From positions 1 through 64,000 of the forward strand of contig JAKMXF010000277.1 in assembly GCA_024704765.1 (NCBI GenBank): a stretch of 64,000 nt of DNA. Reading direction: 5' to 3'. This document shows positions 21,601 through 33,290 of this stretch, piece after piece. Position 1 is the first letter of the stretch, and every line of letters starts with the position of its first letter. The notes below the pieces were generated by a model, which worked only from the letters and a program-made list of their open reading frames with translations, made no database searches and had not been told where the DNA came from. A program made the translations under genes and the position numbers. This DNA is from Oopsacas minuta. Its lineage: Eukaryota; Porifera; Hexactinellida; Lyssacinosida; Leucopsacidae.

Positions 21601-24291
21601 ACTCGCCGGCTACCTGACCTTCCCTTTCCCTCTCTCTTGACGATCCTCTAATCCTATCCTTCCAGTATAACACTATTTCAGCATCAGCAGGTACCAGTTT
21701 ATGTATAAACACATATATTGGTATTATAGCTATCGGTACGAATACTACAATTAATAATGTCAACAACAACACTATTAATATCCCCGTAGACTTCTCATCT
21801 AAAGGTGTTATGCTTGTTGTGTTTGTTATTGTTATGTTTGTGTAGGGATTGATAATATAAACAAATTCTTGTTTACTCCTGTATACAGTGTTTACTACAC
21901 AGAGTAAGGCAATGCTACTGTTCGTAACATTCAATTCGATCGTACTAGTGTTTCCAATCAGCTGATCATGATTATACCATAGGATTGATATTGCAGGAGG
22001 ATAGCTGTCAACCACGCATTCCAACGACACAGTACCGTTGCTATTCAGAACATACACAGATGTATTAGTCCCATTGACAATAGTATTAATGTTAGGTCCG
22101 TATGGGTCTGCATTGAATAATCCCTGTGTAATATTTTCAATACTTCCTGTTTCATTCCTAGCTAAACAGGTGTAGAATCCTTCTGGAGTCTTATCCGGTT
22201 CAAATCTGAGGATTTCCTCATAAACACTAACTCGTACGAATAACTCGGGATTTATTCCTGATTTATCCCACTCAGTTAAGCCTATGACGTCAGATCCAAT
22301 ACAAAAAAAGTACTCAGTATCTTCTATAACGGTAATACCGGATTCCAACACTGCCCAACCGTTACTATGCTCTCTGACCAGCACAGCTCCTATCGTAGTA
22401 ATCTGAATACGCGTTACTTCATGAGATACACCCGTACAACTAACAACACCGTTATATTCCGGTGTTACCAATTCTATCGTATAGTTTACTGTGTTTATTG
22501 ACATTCCATCTGAACGCATCTCCCCCCATGGCAACGTAAGTACAGCCTGTAATGCAATACACTCCACAACCACATTCTGGAATCCAACATCTAGCTCTAC
22601 GTCTATGACGTCATCTCTATAAGCTTCTACCCTCCTGTTATTATACGCCACTGATAAATTAGCATTAAGTGTATCAGATAGAATATACACAGATATACTG
22701 CCTGTAGAGTATGGGTTAGATGCATGACAAGTGTATAGAGATGATTGTGATAGGTTTGGCAGGTGAATAGTGTTATTTTCTGAACTGTACATTATGGTGT
22801 CGGCTGTCCAATTGACAGATACTGTACGGGGGTAGAATTCCGCGGATTTGCATGTTATTTCGCGTATTATCGTGCTTTGAAGGAAAATAACCGTTTTTTG
22901 TTCGATATAATCACCTGTATCAGATACCAATACAAGCTCTAGCTCATTCAAATATACACTGACGTAATGTATTTCTACGCCTATATCCCCTGTACTATTC
23001 ACTACAGTAACTACACACATATATTCTCCCTGATACATAGAACTAACCTCAGGGAGGTACAATTCTAATCCACCGAGTGATTGGTTATACCGGACTAATT
23101 GATTCTCACCCGTGAGACCGGTATATACCTGTATAAGCTCTCCGTTAAGATACCAACCGGTATAATTTCCATTTCCATTCCTACTCCCTGCACACACTAC
23201 ACTAGACTGTGTTACGTCATCCACTATGCTAATCAAGCTATTATTAGCTAATGCTATAGGGCTATGTAACGTGTAAATGAGAGCTGAATTGATTGCTATT
23301 AACTCTACCTGATTGTCTGTAATACCATTCTTACATTGGTAGATACCAGCTTCATTGTATGTGAATAGAGGAATGTACAGGATTTGGAATAGATGCTCTA
23401 TTCTACCTTCGTTCTCACCTACAAACAACAAAGACAATTAATATATGTCAATTTTGCAACGGATTAAACATTTCCCTTTAATCGTAATCGTAACCGTTTG
23501 ATATTATAGATATTACTTAACTCACCTTGATAACCTGGTATTGATCCTTCAGGACAAACCAAATTAATCTCTTCTCCAATACTAACATACACTATTTCCA
23601 TTTCCTCATCTAATATTTCTCTCTCTCCATTACCTCTAACGATAGCATACACATCTCTATACACCAGTATACTATAACTATTTTTATTATCCGTGATACA
23701 TGTGTATACCCCCTCTGTCATCTTGTCACTAGCCTCAATTACCAACACGCTCTCTCCTCTCTCTGCTGCCCCCCTCACGTAAACGCTCCCATTATTCATT
23801 ACGTCACTCCCCTCAGGTCCCATCCAATACATTACACGACTCAATACAGTACTCTGTATACAAGATATTAGTATATCATCATCGCTATTAATAGTAGCTA
23901 ATACAACAGAGTTATTCCTCACAGTTTCTATACTCCTGCCCCCGTATGTCCTGAATATGTTAGATCCTGTAGCTACTAGCGTAAGGTTGCTTTTCATATC
24001 AAAATAATCACAGCTATATACTCCCATCTCTTCTCTCGTGAACGGTACGATATGTAGTAGTCGTGTTATCCCGCTTGTTTGTGTGGTGAGACTCGGTGAA
24101 TTATCATTGACAATATCCCAATGCCATTCACACTCTAAATCAGCAATCAACAGCACCCCGGTGCCCACACGTACATCCACGATATCTCCATTATTATACC
24201 CCTGTATTGGTCCATTATCTACCGATACAGAAATATCAAATGTGTGTCCTTGTACCCAAAAAGAAATCAATAGAATGATAAGTAAATACAT
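18645..24291 (-). CDS. Ig-domain receptor with two inactive PTP domains
   Basis: Four exons (24291-23526, 23418-19537, 19391-19076, 18945-18645) join in phase to about 1,754 residues. A signal peptide (MYLLIILLISFWVQG) is followed by about eight Ig-like domains, seen as repeated cysteine pairs with GxYxC motifs (GVYSCDY, GEYMCVV, SLYTCHA, GFYTCLA), and many N-glycosylation sites. One membrane helix lies at about 801-827. Inside are two PTP-fold domains. D1 has TWPQ where active enzymes have WPD, and HCDAGARC where the P-loop needs HCxxGxxR. D2 (exons 2-4) has DWPTL and HCSDTKPY, losing both the glycine and the arginine. A charged lysine/glutamate-rich linker with a threefold TQKDNRNK repeat joins them. 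Architecture resembles LAR-type receptor phosphatases without fibronectin repeats. It is probably a signalling or adhesion pseudophosphatase. The exon 3 acceptor is ambiguous by nine bases without changing frame. Confidence 0.88.
18968..19043. repeat. pogo-like MITE, family 2, in receptor intron 3
   Basis: TATAGCCTCCATGAAACTGG at the left pairs with CGTTTATGAAGGTTACACTG at the right, with the internal motif CGCCAAAAATGCTACCCCG shared with the copy at 15935-16006. The left end has lost the CAGTGTAA terminus. Confidence 0.7.
20011..20089 (-). repeat. 24-bp in-frame tandem repeat inside the receptor gene
   Basis: Three identical 24-bp units start at 20011, 20035 and 20059, followed by a partial unit. 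They encode three copies of an eight-residue TQKDNRNK block in the charged linker between the two PTP-fold domains. The unit length keeps frame. The identity of the copies suggests recent expansion, and the number may vary between individuals. Confidence 0.9.
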
Positions 24292-24439
24292 TTAAATTAG
24301 TTAGCTGATTCAGCCGCTATATAGTCCTACATTGTATGCATATACATATGAGGTCATATTTATCAGCATTTCGAATATAATATGATCTCATATTAGCATC
24401 TAATATTACACAGCAAATATAAGTTATTTAAAAATAATA

Positions 24440-25249
24440 TTATTGAGCATATGCTTCATACGGTGGTAATTTCATGGGCATATTCCCCGGGTATATAGTT
24501 GTAGGAGGGAAGATACTCGCTTGAGGCATTTGTGCTTCTTGCTCCAGTATATACTCTTCTCGTACTTTCTTTGTGAGAGATTTGTGTATACGACAGCCAG
24601 GTACTGTAGCACAAATTCCAAGCATTAGACCCAGTACTAAAACACAAAGTTATATCTTATTGACGTATTATGTTACCGTCATTAAATTATCACCTGTTAA
24701 TAACTAAATTGATTCCCCAGTTGTTTTCCTTTACAGACTTAAAGTACTTATTACGTAACCATAAGTACGTATTATACTTGTATTTTATAAATCAACCACA
24801 TGCATCAAGTTATTGTGTGAATAATTTGATATTACGTCGCGGTTAATAACACTATTTATGGTTGTATAACATATAACATTTTCCTGGAAATACAAGAACT
24901 TCCATTATATCTAAATACCCGCTCTTATCTAAGTCTGGAAATGTACAAATATGGTCCCAAACCGTTAAAGAAACCGATACATAATTGGTCATGTCGAAGT
25001 AATTATTGCTGTCGCTAGAGCTTCGTTACAACTGTAGTTGACTGTAATTCATTTACAAATTCACTCACCAACTGGCAGACAAATACAGCACTCGATTAGA
25101 CATATCGGGAATAGAATATATAACGCAATAAACTGTCCATGTAGCTCTGTAGCTGTGTCAATCAATACCCTTGATGACGTAGGTACATCTGTAACAGCTG
25201 ATACCTGGATAAACAGTATAAATAACAAACACAGACCTCTTAAAAACAT
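24440..25249 (-). CDS. Small signal-peptide/transmembrane protein
   Basis: Two exons (25249-25069 and 24636-24440) join in phase to 125 residues. The N-terminus is a signal peptide (MFLRGLCLLFILFIQVSAV). About 20 extracellular residues follow, then a cysteine-rich hydrophobic span (FIALYILFPICLIECCICLP continuing VLGLMLGICATVPGC). A basic stop (RIHKSLTKK) leads to a short cytoplasmic tail ending with Pro/Tyr-rich motifs (IFPPTTIYPG, LPPYEAYAQ); LPPY resembles a WW-domain PY ligand. The layout recalls small shisa-like or similar type I adaptors, but cysteine spacing is not diagnostic and no family is assigned. It lies head to head with DNAI7, 178 bp between the two ATGs, and directly upstream of the Ig receptor on the same strand. 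Confidence 0.75.
24895..25046 (-). repeat. pogo-like MITE, family 1
   Basis: Read on minus it starts TACAGTCAACTACAGTTGTA and includes GGGACCATATTTGTACATTT and CAGACTTAGATAAGAGCGGG. It begins about 22 bases after the exon 1 donor of the small membrane-protein gene. Confidence 0.75.
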
Positions 25250-25427
25250 TAATTTTTATTTTCCAGGTCTGGAGAAATATTTAAACATACTGAATGTGTA
25301 GAATGTGTATTATGCATATATACGAGGAGTTTAGTGTGTTTCTATACAATACAAGTTATCCCGTGACTAATCCGTAAATATTTTCAAATCTTTGGTCAAT
25401 TCAATAGAGACAATACTGTAGATTATT
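25250..25427. promoter_or_regulatory. Putative bidirectional promoter, small TM gene and DNAI7
   Basis: Only 178 bp separate the two divergent start codons, so both promoters and 5' untranslated regions must fit here unless non-coding first exons lie elsewhere. The sequence is AT-rich; no TATA box or initiator can be assigned with confidence. Confidence 0.45.
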
Positions 25428-28238
25428 ATGCCTCCTAGAAAGTTGACTCAGGAAGAGAAGAATAAGTTGAAACAAGAGGAATTGGAGAAGAAAGCTTTAG
25501 AGGAGGAAGAAATAAGGATTAGAGAGCAGGAGGAATTGAAACAGCAGCAGGAGAGAGATAGGTTTGTGAATAGTCATATTTTGCGATCGCTTGTAGTGAA
25601 TTCCCCGAGATTCTTTTTACTACAGTGATTGAGAATTCAGGGAAATATACCGGCGTTGGTAATTACGTATTTGCATAGAATAGAGAGAGAAGAAAGAGAG
25701 AGGGAGTTGCTAGAAGAGAATGGTAGATTTGAAGTAGAAGGAACTCAGATATCAGAATTCCTATCAAAGAGAGAACAATCGTATTCATCATCAATACAGC
25801 AACAAATGAATGACTATATATGGAAGAGATACACTAACTGTCCCGTAACACCTGATCCTTACTGTCTCAGAGATATAAATACTTATCTAACCTTGTGGAG
25901 AGAGGACAAGGCTGATACATCGTTTGAATCTCTTATGGGGAAAGTACAAGAAGTGTTTGTATTCATGCAAGTAAGTAAGATGATGTGCAGACAAGGTTAA
26001 TGCCATAAGTCAAATTCTATGAGGATGCTCATTGATTTAGTATTATGTCATCTATAGGAGCTGACTACACTACAAGACTTAGACCTAGTTTACAAATCAA
26101 AATCTCCCTACTCTATAGTAGACTTCTCCTCAATAATACAGCAGATACACGTCATACTATCTAATAAGATAGACAGTACTACACTAGAGATAATGAGGAA
26201 TCCTATCGGTATGATTGATGATGTATATGGTAATCTTAAGACAGAGGTTATACTCAATGAATCTAGTGATAATACACTATGCGTATGTCTATGGGGGAAT
26301 ATAGCTAGTAATCATAGAATGACTGACGTGGATTTTAACTACAGAGAATTCTCTATTGAGGCTGCACAAAGAGGTAAGAATTCATTTCCATTCAACTCGC
26401 GTTACATCGAATACGTATATTGGAATACCTGCGAATATTGGAGTAATTATCGCGTTCCCTTGAGCTTCGATATAACTAGTTCACAGGATCGGAAATTTGT
26501 ATTACAGTTAATGCCTCTCCCATAATCCACAGAATATGTTGCTGAATATATGAATTATCATGTACAACCTATGTATCATATTTTTAACAGGTCTACAGAT
26601 CCCTAACATAGCTCTACGCGTTATACACACTATAAGAGATCTGTATTCCCCAAGATCCAGATCTTACTCACCACGTCCTGTCGTACCGTTATTAGATGAA
26701 GAAGATACTTCAAAATCTGACCTAGCAACCGAACAGAAGGAAAGGAGTTCTAAATCATCAGCTAATAGTAGTAATAAGGGATCTACTGTAAATGTTAATA
26801 GTCAAGAGATACTAACAAAACCTCAATCTGCTTCTAGTCAGAATGAGAAACAAGGTTCTGCTACAGAGACAGCCAAAGAGGCTGAACCTAGCAACACAGA
26901 TGCGACAGAAGTATGTGAGGTTAAGCAACAGCTTGAAGAAGAATTCACGATAGAAGAGTCTGAGATAGATATGCGGCAATTCTCACCACTAGGTCCTATA
27001 ACTATCCTAGAATACATAAGACTACCTCCTCAGCCTAGACATATGGGACAGTGGAAGATGCAGGATTTGGAGCCTTATGTCATCAAACAGAATCCATATC
27101 CTATTCTACAATCGGGCCAGGATATAGCCCAGATAACTCCAGGTTCGTAGTTTTAGCGTATTTCAAATAATATACACTATTATTCATGGTCCATATTAAG
27201 TAGCCAGTAAATGAAATCTTGCTTCTTATCCATGGTATATATTGTATGTATTTCCCTAATTTCTTAATGCTGTATTCTACACTGTATTTATGCATAATAC
27301 GATTTCTAGGCTCCAAACTATGGCCGTTTATATCAGTAAGTATGAGCATTCCAGATACCCTTGTGGTATCCGAGGAACCGAAACTAGCTAGATGGAGTGA
27401 AGAGCTCTGTCAATGGAGAACAGATGAGTTCACAGACGTTAAGATAGACTTAGAGAATAGAAAAGTATCATTCAAATGCAATACATTCTCTCCTATAGCT
27501 TTAATGCAGGATCATTATCTTAATATGCCTTATCAGGGATGGATGGTCCAGCCTATGGAGATTAACACTACTAAACTATCTATTACTGGTTTGTTTGTTT
27601 ATTTGTTTGTTTGCTTATGATTTTACAGTCTAATCTCCACACAAACCCTTATATGTTATGTGTTTGTACTTATTCTAGGAAATCTCCATCAATTTGAGAT
27701 AATAATAGAAAAAGACAAATGCCGGTTAGTTAAGCCTGACCTACCAGAACTATCCGGTATTATAAACACTCCTCTCCTTGTAAACCGGTTTATACCGGCT
27801 CTCAGAAGTCGCGGGCTTAATCTATTCCCTGCCATAGACGCTCCCAACTATGTAGCTATCTCTAACAAAGACTCGGATATCGAGACTGACGTATACAGAG
27901 ATATTGCCCTGTTATCTGGCTGTTCATTCAATTTCACTTGGAGCAGTTGGAATGCTAGTTGTCATGGTAACCAATACATACTCCGGGTGTGTAACCATGA
28001 TATCCTACCAGACGTAAATGAATGGGATCTAGTCCTAGTAGGCCCTAAATGCTACAGATTAGCAATGAAAGAATTGAGCGAAGAATTCTCCGATAATAAA
28101 CTCTCCGGCAATACAACACACTCTAGTCTATATCATGTATTACGTACTGATACTGTAGCTGATATATCAGTAGATATATCACACACAGAAGCTATACGCA
28201 AGCTGCTATCTGCTATCCGACCACTTGTATTCGCGTAG
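25428..28238 (+). CDS. DNAI7: Dynein axonemal intermediate chain 7 (CASC1)
   Basis: Six exons (25428-25561, 25679-25970, 26058-26373, 26591-27142, 27310-27588, 27679-28238) join in phase to 710 residues, close to human CASC1/DNAI7. The N-terminus is a highly charged helix (EEKNKLKQEELEKKALEEEE). The middle has INTYLTLWREDK and NTLCVCLWGNIASN. A disordered Ser/Glu-rich insertion is followed by ILEYIRLPPQPRHMGQW. The C-terminal region has EPKLARWSEELCQWRTDEFTD, FSPIALMQDHYLNMPYQGW and FNFTWSSWNASCHGNQYI. These match the conserved blocks of the family, a factor tied to inner-arm dynein function and assembly in motile cilia. A family 1 MITE lies just after the exon 3 donor. With DNAI1 9 kb downstream, the locus carries two axonemal dynein genes. 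Confidence 0.92.
26389..26485. repeat. pogo-like MITE, family 1, in DNAI7 intron 3
   Basis: TTCAACTCGCGTTACATCGAA at the left pairs with CCCTTGAGCTTCGATATAAC at the right; AGTAATTATCGCG is internal. The copy is internally deleted and starts about 15 bases after the exon 3 donor. Open frame continues through it by chance, which could mislead gene prediction. Confidence 0.75.
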
Positions 28239-28762
28239 TGCCACGTTACAGTTAGTTATCTACTGTATTAAATACGTTATAATTACATTATTATTATTTC
28301 AAAGGTTTTGGTTATTTGGCAAGGCCTTTGATGTGTATCTTATTATGGAGATTTCTAACCTTAAATTTTCTTATTTCATATGATAATTGCCTCGAAATAT
28401 CGCACTAGATATGAATCCATTGCTACGAATCTCCATTAATATATATATTGACAACCGCCTTCAATAATTATCAAGTTTAATGTAACCTCACAAACTGATT
28501 GCCAGAGACGCCAAATTATGCTACCCGTTTCCCCAGTTCTGCCAGTTTCCCGTAAATGTAGGTTCATTTGTATAGGACATGGATTTCCCCTCCTTTATAT
28601 TTTTCCTTTTTCCACTTACGGAACTAATATTTGTATGATATTTAATAGCACTACTTACCAAAACTTACAACTGAAATACAAAAACCTTATGAAATACAGA
28701 TAGAGGATATAGTATACTAACATAGCAAATAATAACACCAATATGTAGCATAAACCACCCAT
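28239..28762. other. Convergent gap between DNAI7 and the CH-domain gene
   Basis: This 524-bp region holds the two 3' untranslated regions. A family 2 MITE fragment occupies about 28482-28600 (TGTAACCTCACAAACTG ... GTAGGTTCATTTGTATAGG). No further genes are seen. Confidence 0.5.
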
Positions 28763-31700
28763 CTAAATCCTCCAAACTCCTACAGCCAGTCCTATAAAGG
28801 TTCCCACAAGAATAGCAATAATAAGCAGAGCAGCTATTATCACTATAGTGATGATACAGCATTGTACCTTTTTACGTGTAGACATACTCTTGTCTTGAGG
28901 CTTAATAAGCTTTGTATCCTCTACGGGAGGGTCCTCTACGTCACGGGATGGGTAGGGGACAGGGGCAGATTCTGTGTGTGAACTAGCGGGGGATACAGGT
29001 GTAGGGACTTTACGTTCTGGTGCTGATTTGATTTTGTATAGGAATGCTGTAGTAATGTGTATGTCTGTGTCAAGTTTCTGTAGAATATCTTTGTCGGATG
29101 GGAAATTGAACACGTATCTCTCAGCAGCTGCACTTATCAACGCGCGATTTTTCGCGACTTCATCATTAGGAGGTAGCGCGGCTAATTCCTCTTCACTGAG
29201 TCTAATTCCTTTTTCTTCCATCGCTACTTCTACTCCATTCCTAGCCGCACCAGCCGTTGAATCATTTTTCCTCATAAATTTATCTCTATACTCACTCAAA
29301 TATTGTCTCATTCTAAACTCATCAACGTTACCAAGCGCTAGTTCATGAGCTGTGAAATTCCGCGCGTGTACACCCAACAGCGCTCCACCTGCATCAATCG
29401 CATCTCTACACATATCGTCCCTGCTACTAACCTGTAAGCTATCGCTAGTTCTCCTCTCAGCAATAGCATTGACTAGCATCCTGAGTACTTCACCATTTGA
29501 CCATCCTCTTGTAAGACTAGTGATTTGTACAGGCGCTATCATACAGTTTACCCAGCGTAACAGGTCATTGCTGTCATGAGGCTTTTGTATGTTTCTGAAT
29601 CTGTTTATGTATGCTGCTAGGATTGCAGGTTCATATCTACCCATTATAATTTCTTGGTAGCAGTAAGGGCATTTGTTAGCTAGATCTCTGTGTAGTCTAG
29701 CAAGCACTTCTTGACCTAAGATACAAGTATTTGTAAATAAGTACGTATACGTATTGTATTCAAATTGTATACGGTGTAAGTACTAACCTTGATGAGAATC
29801 TTGGTAGTTAAAATCTTTAGGCAGAAACCCAGGTACAGTAGCTTCCACCAGAGCAGCTAGTCTGCTACCGTCTTGCCAATTTTCTCCAAAATTCTTAGAC
29901 CTGAGACGAGCTTCTAGTGTGAAGTTAACCCATTGTAGTAGTTCTATGTTGAAAGGCTCCAAGAGAGTACTAACGTATGATATATACTCTCTTTCATCCA
30001 AATCTCGAGAAAATTCGTATCCTATGTACAATAATATATGATTACTTGCATTATGTTTCGTTCAGGTTTGCCAGATGATGTACTCGCAAAGATTATGTCA
30101 CAAAATTGAAAGTTCTTGCTCTGAGCCATGTTCATACCAACTTAATGCAATACTAAAAATTCATGCCGAATGTTCATGTTTCGTGCAATATCCATGTCAT
30201 AGGTCAAAGTCAAAATGTATGAATATTGTTTTTGACCTTGCAGCACATATTTCAATGCCAAAATAAATTGCAGTATTCCCTGTATATTATTCTAACTCAC
30301 CAGTAGACTTAGCCTTAACTCCAAAGTTATTCTCAGCAGCCACCAGAGCTCTATCCCATTTCTCCTTGCTATTCCCAGCTACATAAGACTGCAGTACTGT
30401 ACCAGCTCTTATACTGTTAAGCAGAGCAGTAATAACCTCAGCATTTCTCCAATCAGCTTCAAAATTATTAATACTCAATAAGGGCCAAATCATTTCATTA
30501 ACCCACTGCATCAGATCTGCTTTCTGAGCTTCATACAGTCTCAATGCTTCCTCTCTCTCCAGTCTCTCCCTCGCTAATCTAGCTAATCTCTCTCTCTCAA
30601 GTCTCTCTTGTTCACTAATTTCATAATCTCTCAATTTATCTCTCAGCCCTTTCAAGTAAGTTACAACTACTCTCTCATCTACATTAGGGTCAGAGAATTC
30701 ATCGCCACTCAGAGGACAAATGTAGTTCAGTTTAGTTCCTATTTTATCCAGTAGCTGCTGATAGCCTCCTCCTGATCCTCCTTCAAAATCAAACCCTTCA
30801 TAGAACCCAGGGATATGTGCATTCATCAGATCTCTCAATCGTGTTCCGTCGTTCCAATCAGTATTAAAGTTACTAGCCTTATGATGCGGTATTTTCTCAT
30901 TAACCCATAGCATCAGCTCCCCTTTCTCCCTCATGAACTCCGGGTCTTCAGTAGGTATCTGATCCAGCTGTGATTTTAGCTTGTACAGATAGCAGCCTAT
31001 AGTCAAACCATCTACATTAGGATCTTTCATTTTTTTAGCACTCAATGGGTAGTTTGTAGGGAATTCCTGCTCGATCTTATCCAGCAGACCTTGCAGAGCA
31101 TCTTCATCGTCGTCAGCGAATCCTTGATAGAAGCCAGGCACATGAGCATTCAAGAGATCTCTCAATCTAGCTCCGCTGTTCCAATCAGTTGAAAGGTTCG
31201 TAGCTTTATTTGCTATTTTAGAGTTAACCCAATCAAGCATAAGTTGATCAAATGGTGAAATAAATCCTGATAAATACGTCATCATAGATAGCTCATCAAC
31301 TTTAGGATTATTCATGTCTTCAGCTGCTATTAGTTTTGGTACATTCAACGCTTCGTGAGCTTTTGTAATTCCCAACTCGCAGTTAGCATCTCCTTCGTTC
31401 GGGTCTAAGCGATTCAAGTCAATAGTACCAGGTGCTAGTCCGTCTACTAGTGCACATACTGGTATACCGCTGTTCCAGTCCGATTTGAGATTTCCAACAT
31501 GTCTATAGATATAAGTTGCAGTCAACTCCTGTTAAATCGAAGCTCAAGGGACCGCGATCATTCCTTAGATATAACCGATGTATTATATGTTACTTAGACG
31601 GTTTGGAACCATATTTGTAGAACTTAAGACTTTGATGTAAGTATAAGATAATAATTCGATTCCTTATACAGAGTAACCTTCACAAACGAAGTGGCAAGGG

Positions 31701-33290
31701 TCTAAGGAAAGTCTCTCCATTTGTGGAAATTCATTTGTATGGTGCCATGAATTCGCTCTATTTATTTTCACTTCGTTTCCTGAAGTTCCTCGTTACCAAA
31801 TGCCCCGTTTATGGAGGTTTCGCTGGATCCGTGTTCGATATAACTGGAGTTGGCTGTCTTAACAAATGCAACCATACTAAATAGCTCAATACCATTCTAT
31901 CAATGTTCCTAAAGCATTTGGCTTCATATTAGCAACTTCATGCAATATTTAAGGACAAATTTTCATAGCTAATGCAACCTAACATACGTATACTTGCTAT
32001 AGCACAACTTCATATAACAGGCTGTGACATCCATTTATGGCTCATAATCTGCAATAATTTTATGATCTATTTCCGCTAAGATATATATTTACGGAATATT
32101 AGGATCAGATACATACGGATTCTTATCTATTGTATGAAATTAGTTCTAATTAACAATTCCTTAAACAGCTGAGCTATTCAGGGAATTATTTGATTATTCA
32201 TAATCTATCTTCAATTAAGTATTTAATTAACTCACTCAGGGTCAATAATGACGTTAGCCCATTTCAGTAGAGCTTGTCTTTCAGAGCCTCCTTCCTTCTC
32301 ACTGCCCCCTTTCTTGATCTTGTAGTGCTTGATTAGAGTCCAAATTAGACCCATGATGGGCTTCTCCTTTCCCTCCTTCAGGTCCTCGGCACCTATAAAA
32401 TGTTATAAATTGGACAGGGCCCTAATATTCGCGAATACTATGTAACGAAACCTTTAATGTTGTTAATGGTTTATCAATGTATTACCAGACAGCAATACTC
32501 AATAATTGATATCTGTGCTATTCACATAATTAGCTTATCCATCACATATTTGTAGCTCTCACCACTTTTGTATAATTCAATATAATTATTACAGAACATG
32601 CTGTTAACTAATATCGGTTTATACATGTGTTTCACAACCAATTGATATTAACGACTGTTAAACTATGGAAAGTTTGTAGTAGGTATACAGCATTTATTTT
32701 TGCAAGTTAGATTACCGAAATTCGTACTATTTAGCTGTGATAATTATTTCTTAAGTTTGCAATGTATTTCACATTTTCTACAGTAAACTCCAGTTATATC
32801 AAAGCTCAAGGGACCGTGATAATTAATTAGATATAACGATGGAATATATATTACTGGAGCCATATTTGTAAGTTTAAGACTTCGATATAACAGGAGTTAA
32901 CTGTATTATTAACTCACCAATTCCGACTAATTTGATGCCTTCATCTTTTTGAATAAAGTTAAGTGCTTTGTACAGATTATCCAGTTTCTGAAACTCAGTT
33001 TTTGGTTTCTTTACGTAATCCTTGATGCCCCGTGGGTGTGCTAAGTGGTTTATGAGCTCTACAAGATTGACACCTGTCGAGAAATCCATCAAAAGATCAT
33101 TCACCTTAACTTCATCAGTTTGATCTTTGATTATGTAATTGGACCAATTCTTGAAGGTATTACTCTGTATTTCTTTCCAATCCTTTTCCTGTCCGCTCTT
33201 TGCTGTTTCACGTACAATTGTAGATAGAGTCGGGAGTTCTCCGAATCTCGAACGTTTTCCTTGCGCTGAATCCGGATTAAGGTTTGCCAT
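28763..33290 (-). CDS. Seven-CH-domain filamin-like protein with C-terminal TM anchor
   Basis: Five exons (33290-32918, 32392-32236, 31502-30301, 30021-29788, 29715-28763) join in phase to 972 residues. CH1 (about 38-150, KDWKEIQSNTFKNWSNYI, FIQKDEGIKLVGIG, IMGLIWTLIKHY) and CH2 (about 163-270, NLKSDWNSGIPVCALVDGLA, NPKVDELSMMTYLS) form a filamin-type actin-binding head. Five further CH2-like domains follow near 260-354, 371-469, 507-600, 606-693 and 702-793, each with the pattern WVN...DWxxGxxLxxL...VDxxxxxxYL. A charged coiled coil (RLARLARERLEREEALRLYE) separates CH4 and CH5. The tail is Pro/Ser-rich and ends in a single hydrophobic helix (CCIITIVIIAALLIIAILVG) a few residues from the stop, typical of a tail anchor. 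No filamin Ig repeats are present. It probably ties actin to a membrane; the architecture is not one I can name. Confidence 0.87.
31519..31857. repeat. Family 2 MITE nested inside a family 1 MITE
   Basis: The outer element starts CAGTCAACTCCTGTTAAATC at 31519, is interrupted near 31660, and resumes with GTGTTCGATATAACTGGAGT, ending near 31857. The interrupting segment, about 31669-31825, has family 2 ends (CAGAGTAACCTTCACAAACG and TTATGGAGGTTTCGCTG). It lies in intron 2 of the CH-domain gene, about 16 bases from the exon 3 acceptor. Family 2 therefore moved after this family 1 copy was in place. Confidence 0.8.
32781..32905. repeat. pogo-like MITE, family 1, beside CH-gene exon 1 donor
   Basis: TACAGTAAACTCCAGTTATATC and the complementary right end GATATAACAGGAGTTAACTG enclose AAGCTCAAGGGACCGTGAT. 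It ends about 13 bases inside intron 1. Confidence 0.82.

Noticed and set aside
19526-23437. Large exon as a separate single-exon gene with its own start
   Set aside because: Its apparent first residues are intron; exons 1, 3 and 4 join in phase and supply the signal peptide and the second PTP domain.
26374-26525. Continuation of DNAI7 exon 3 as coding sequence
   Set aside because: The extra residues come from a family 1 MITE; a GTAAG donor at 26374 and in-phase exon 4 give the conserved protein.
28936-29579. Plus-strand open frames opposite the CH-domain gene
   Set aside because: They are antisense shadows; the minus-strand frame has CH domains and a membrane helix.
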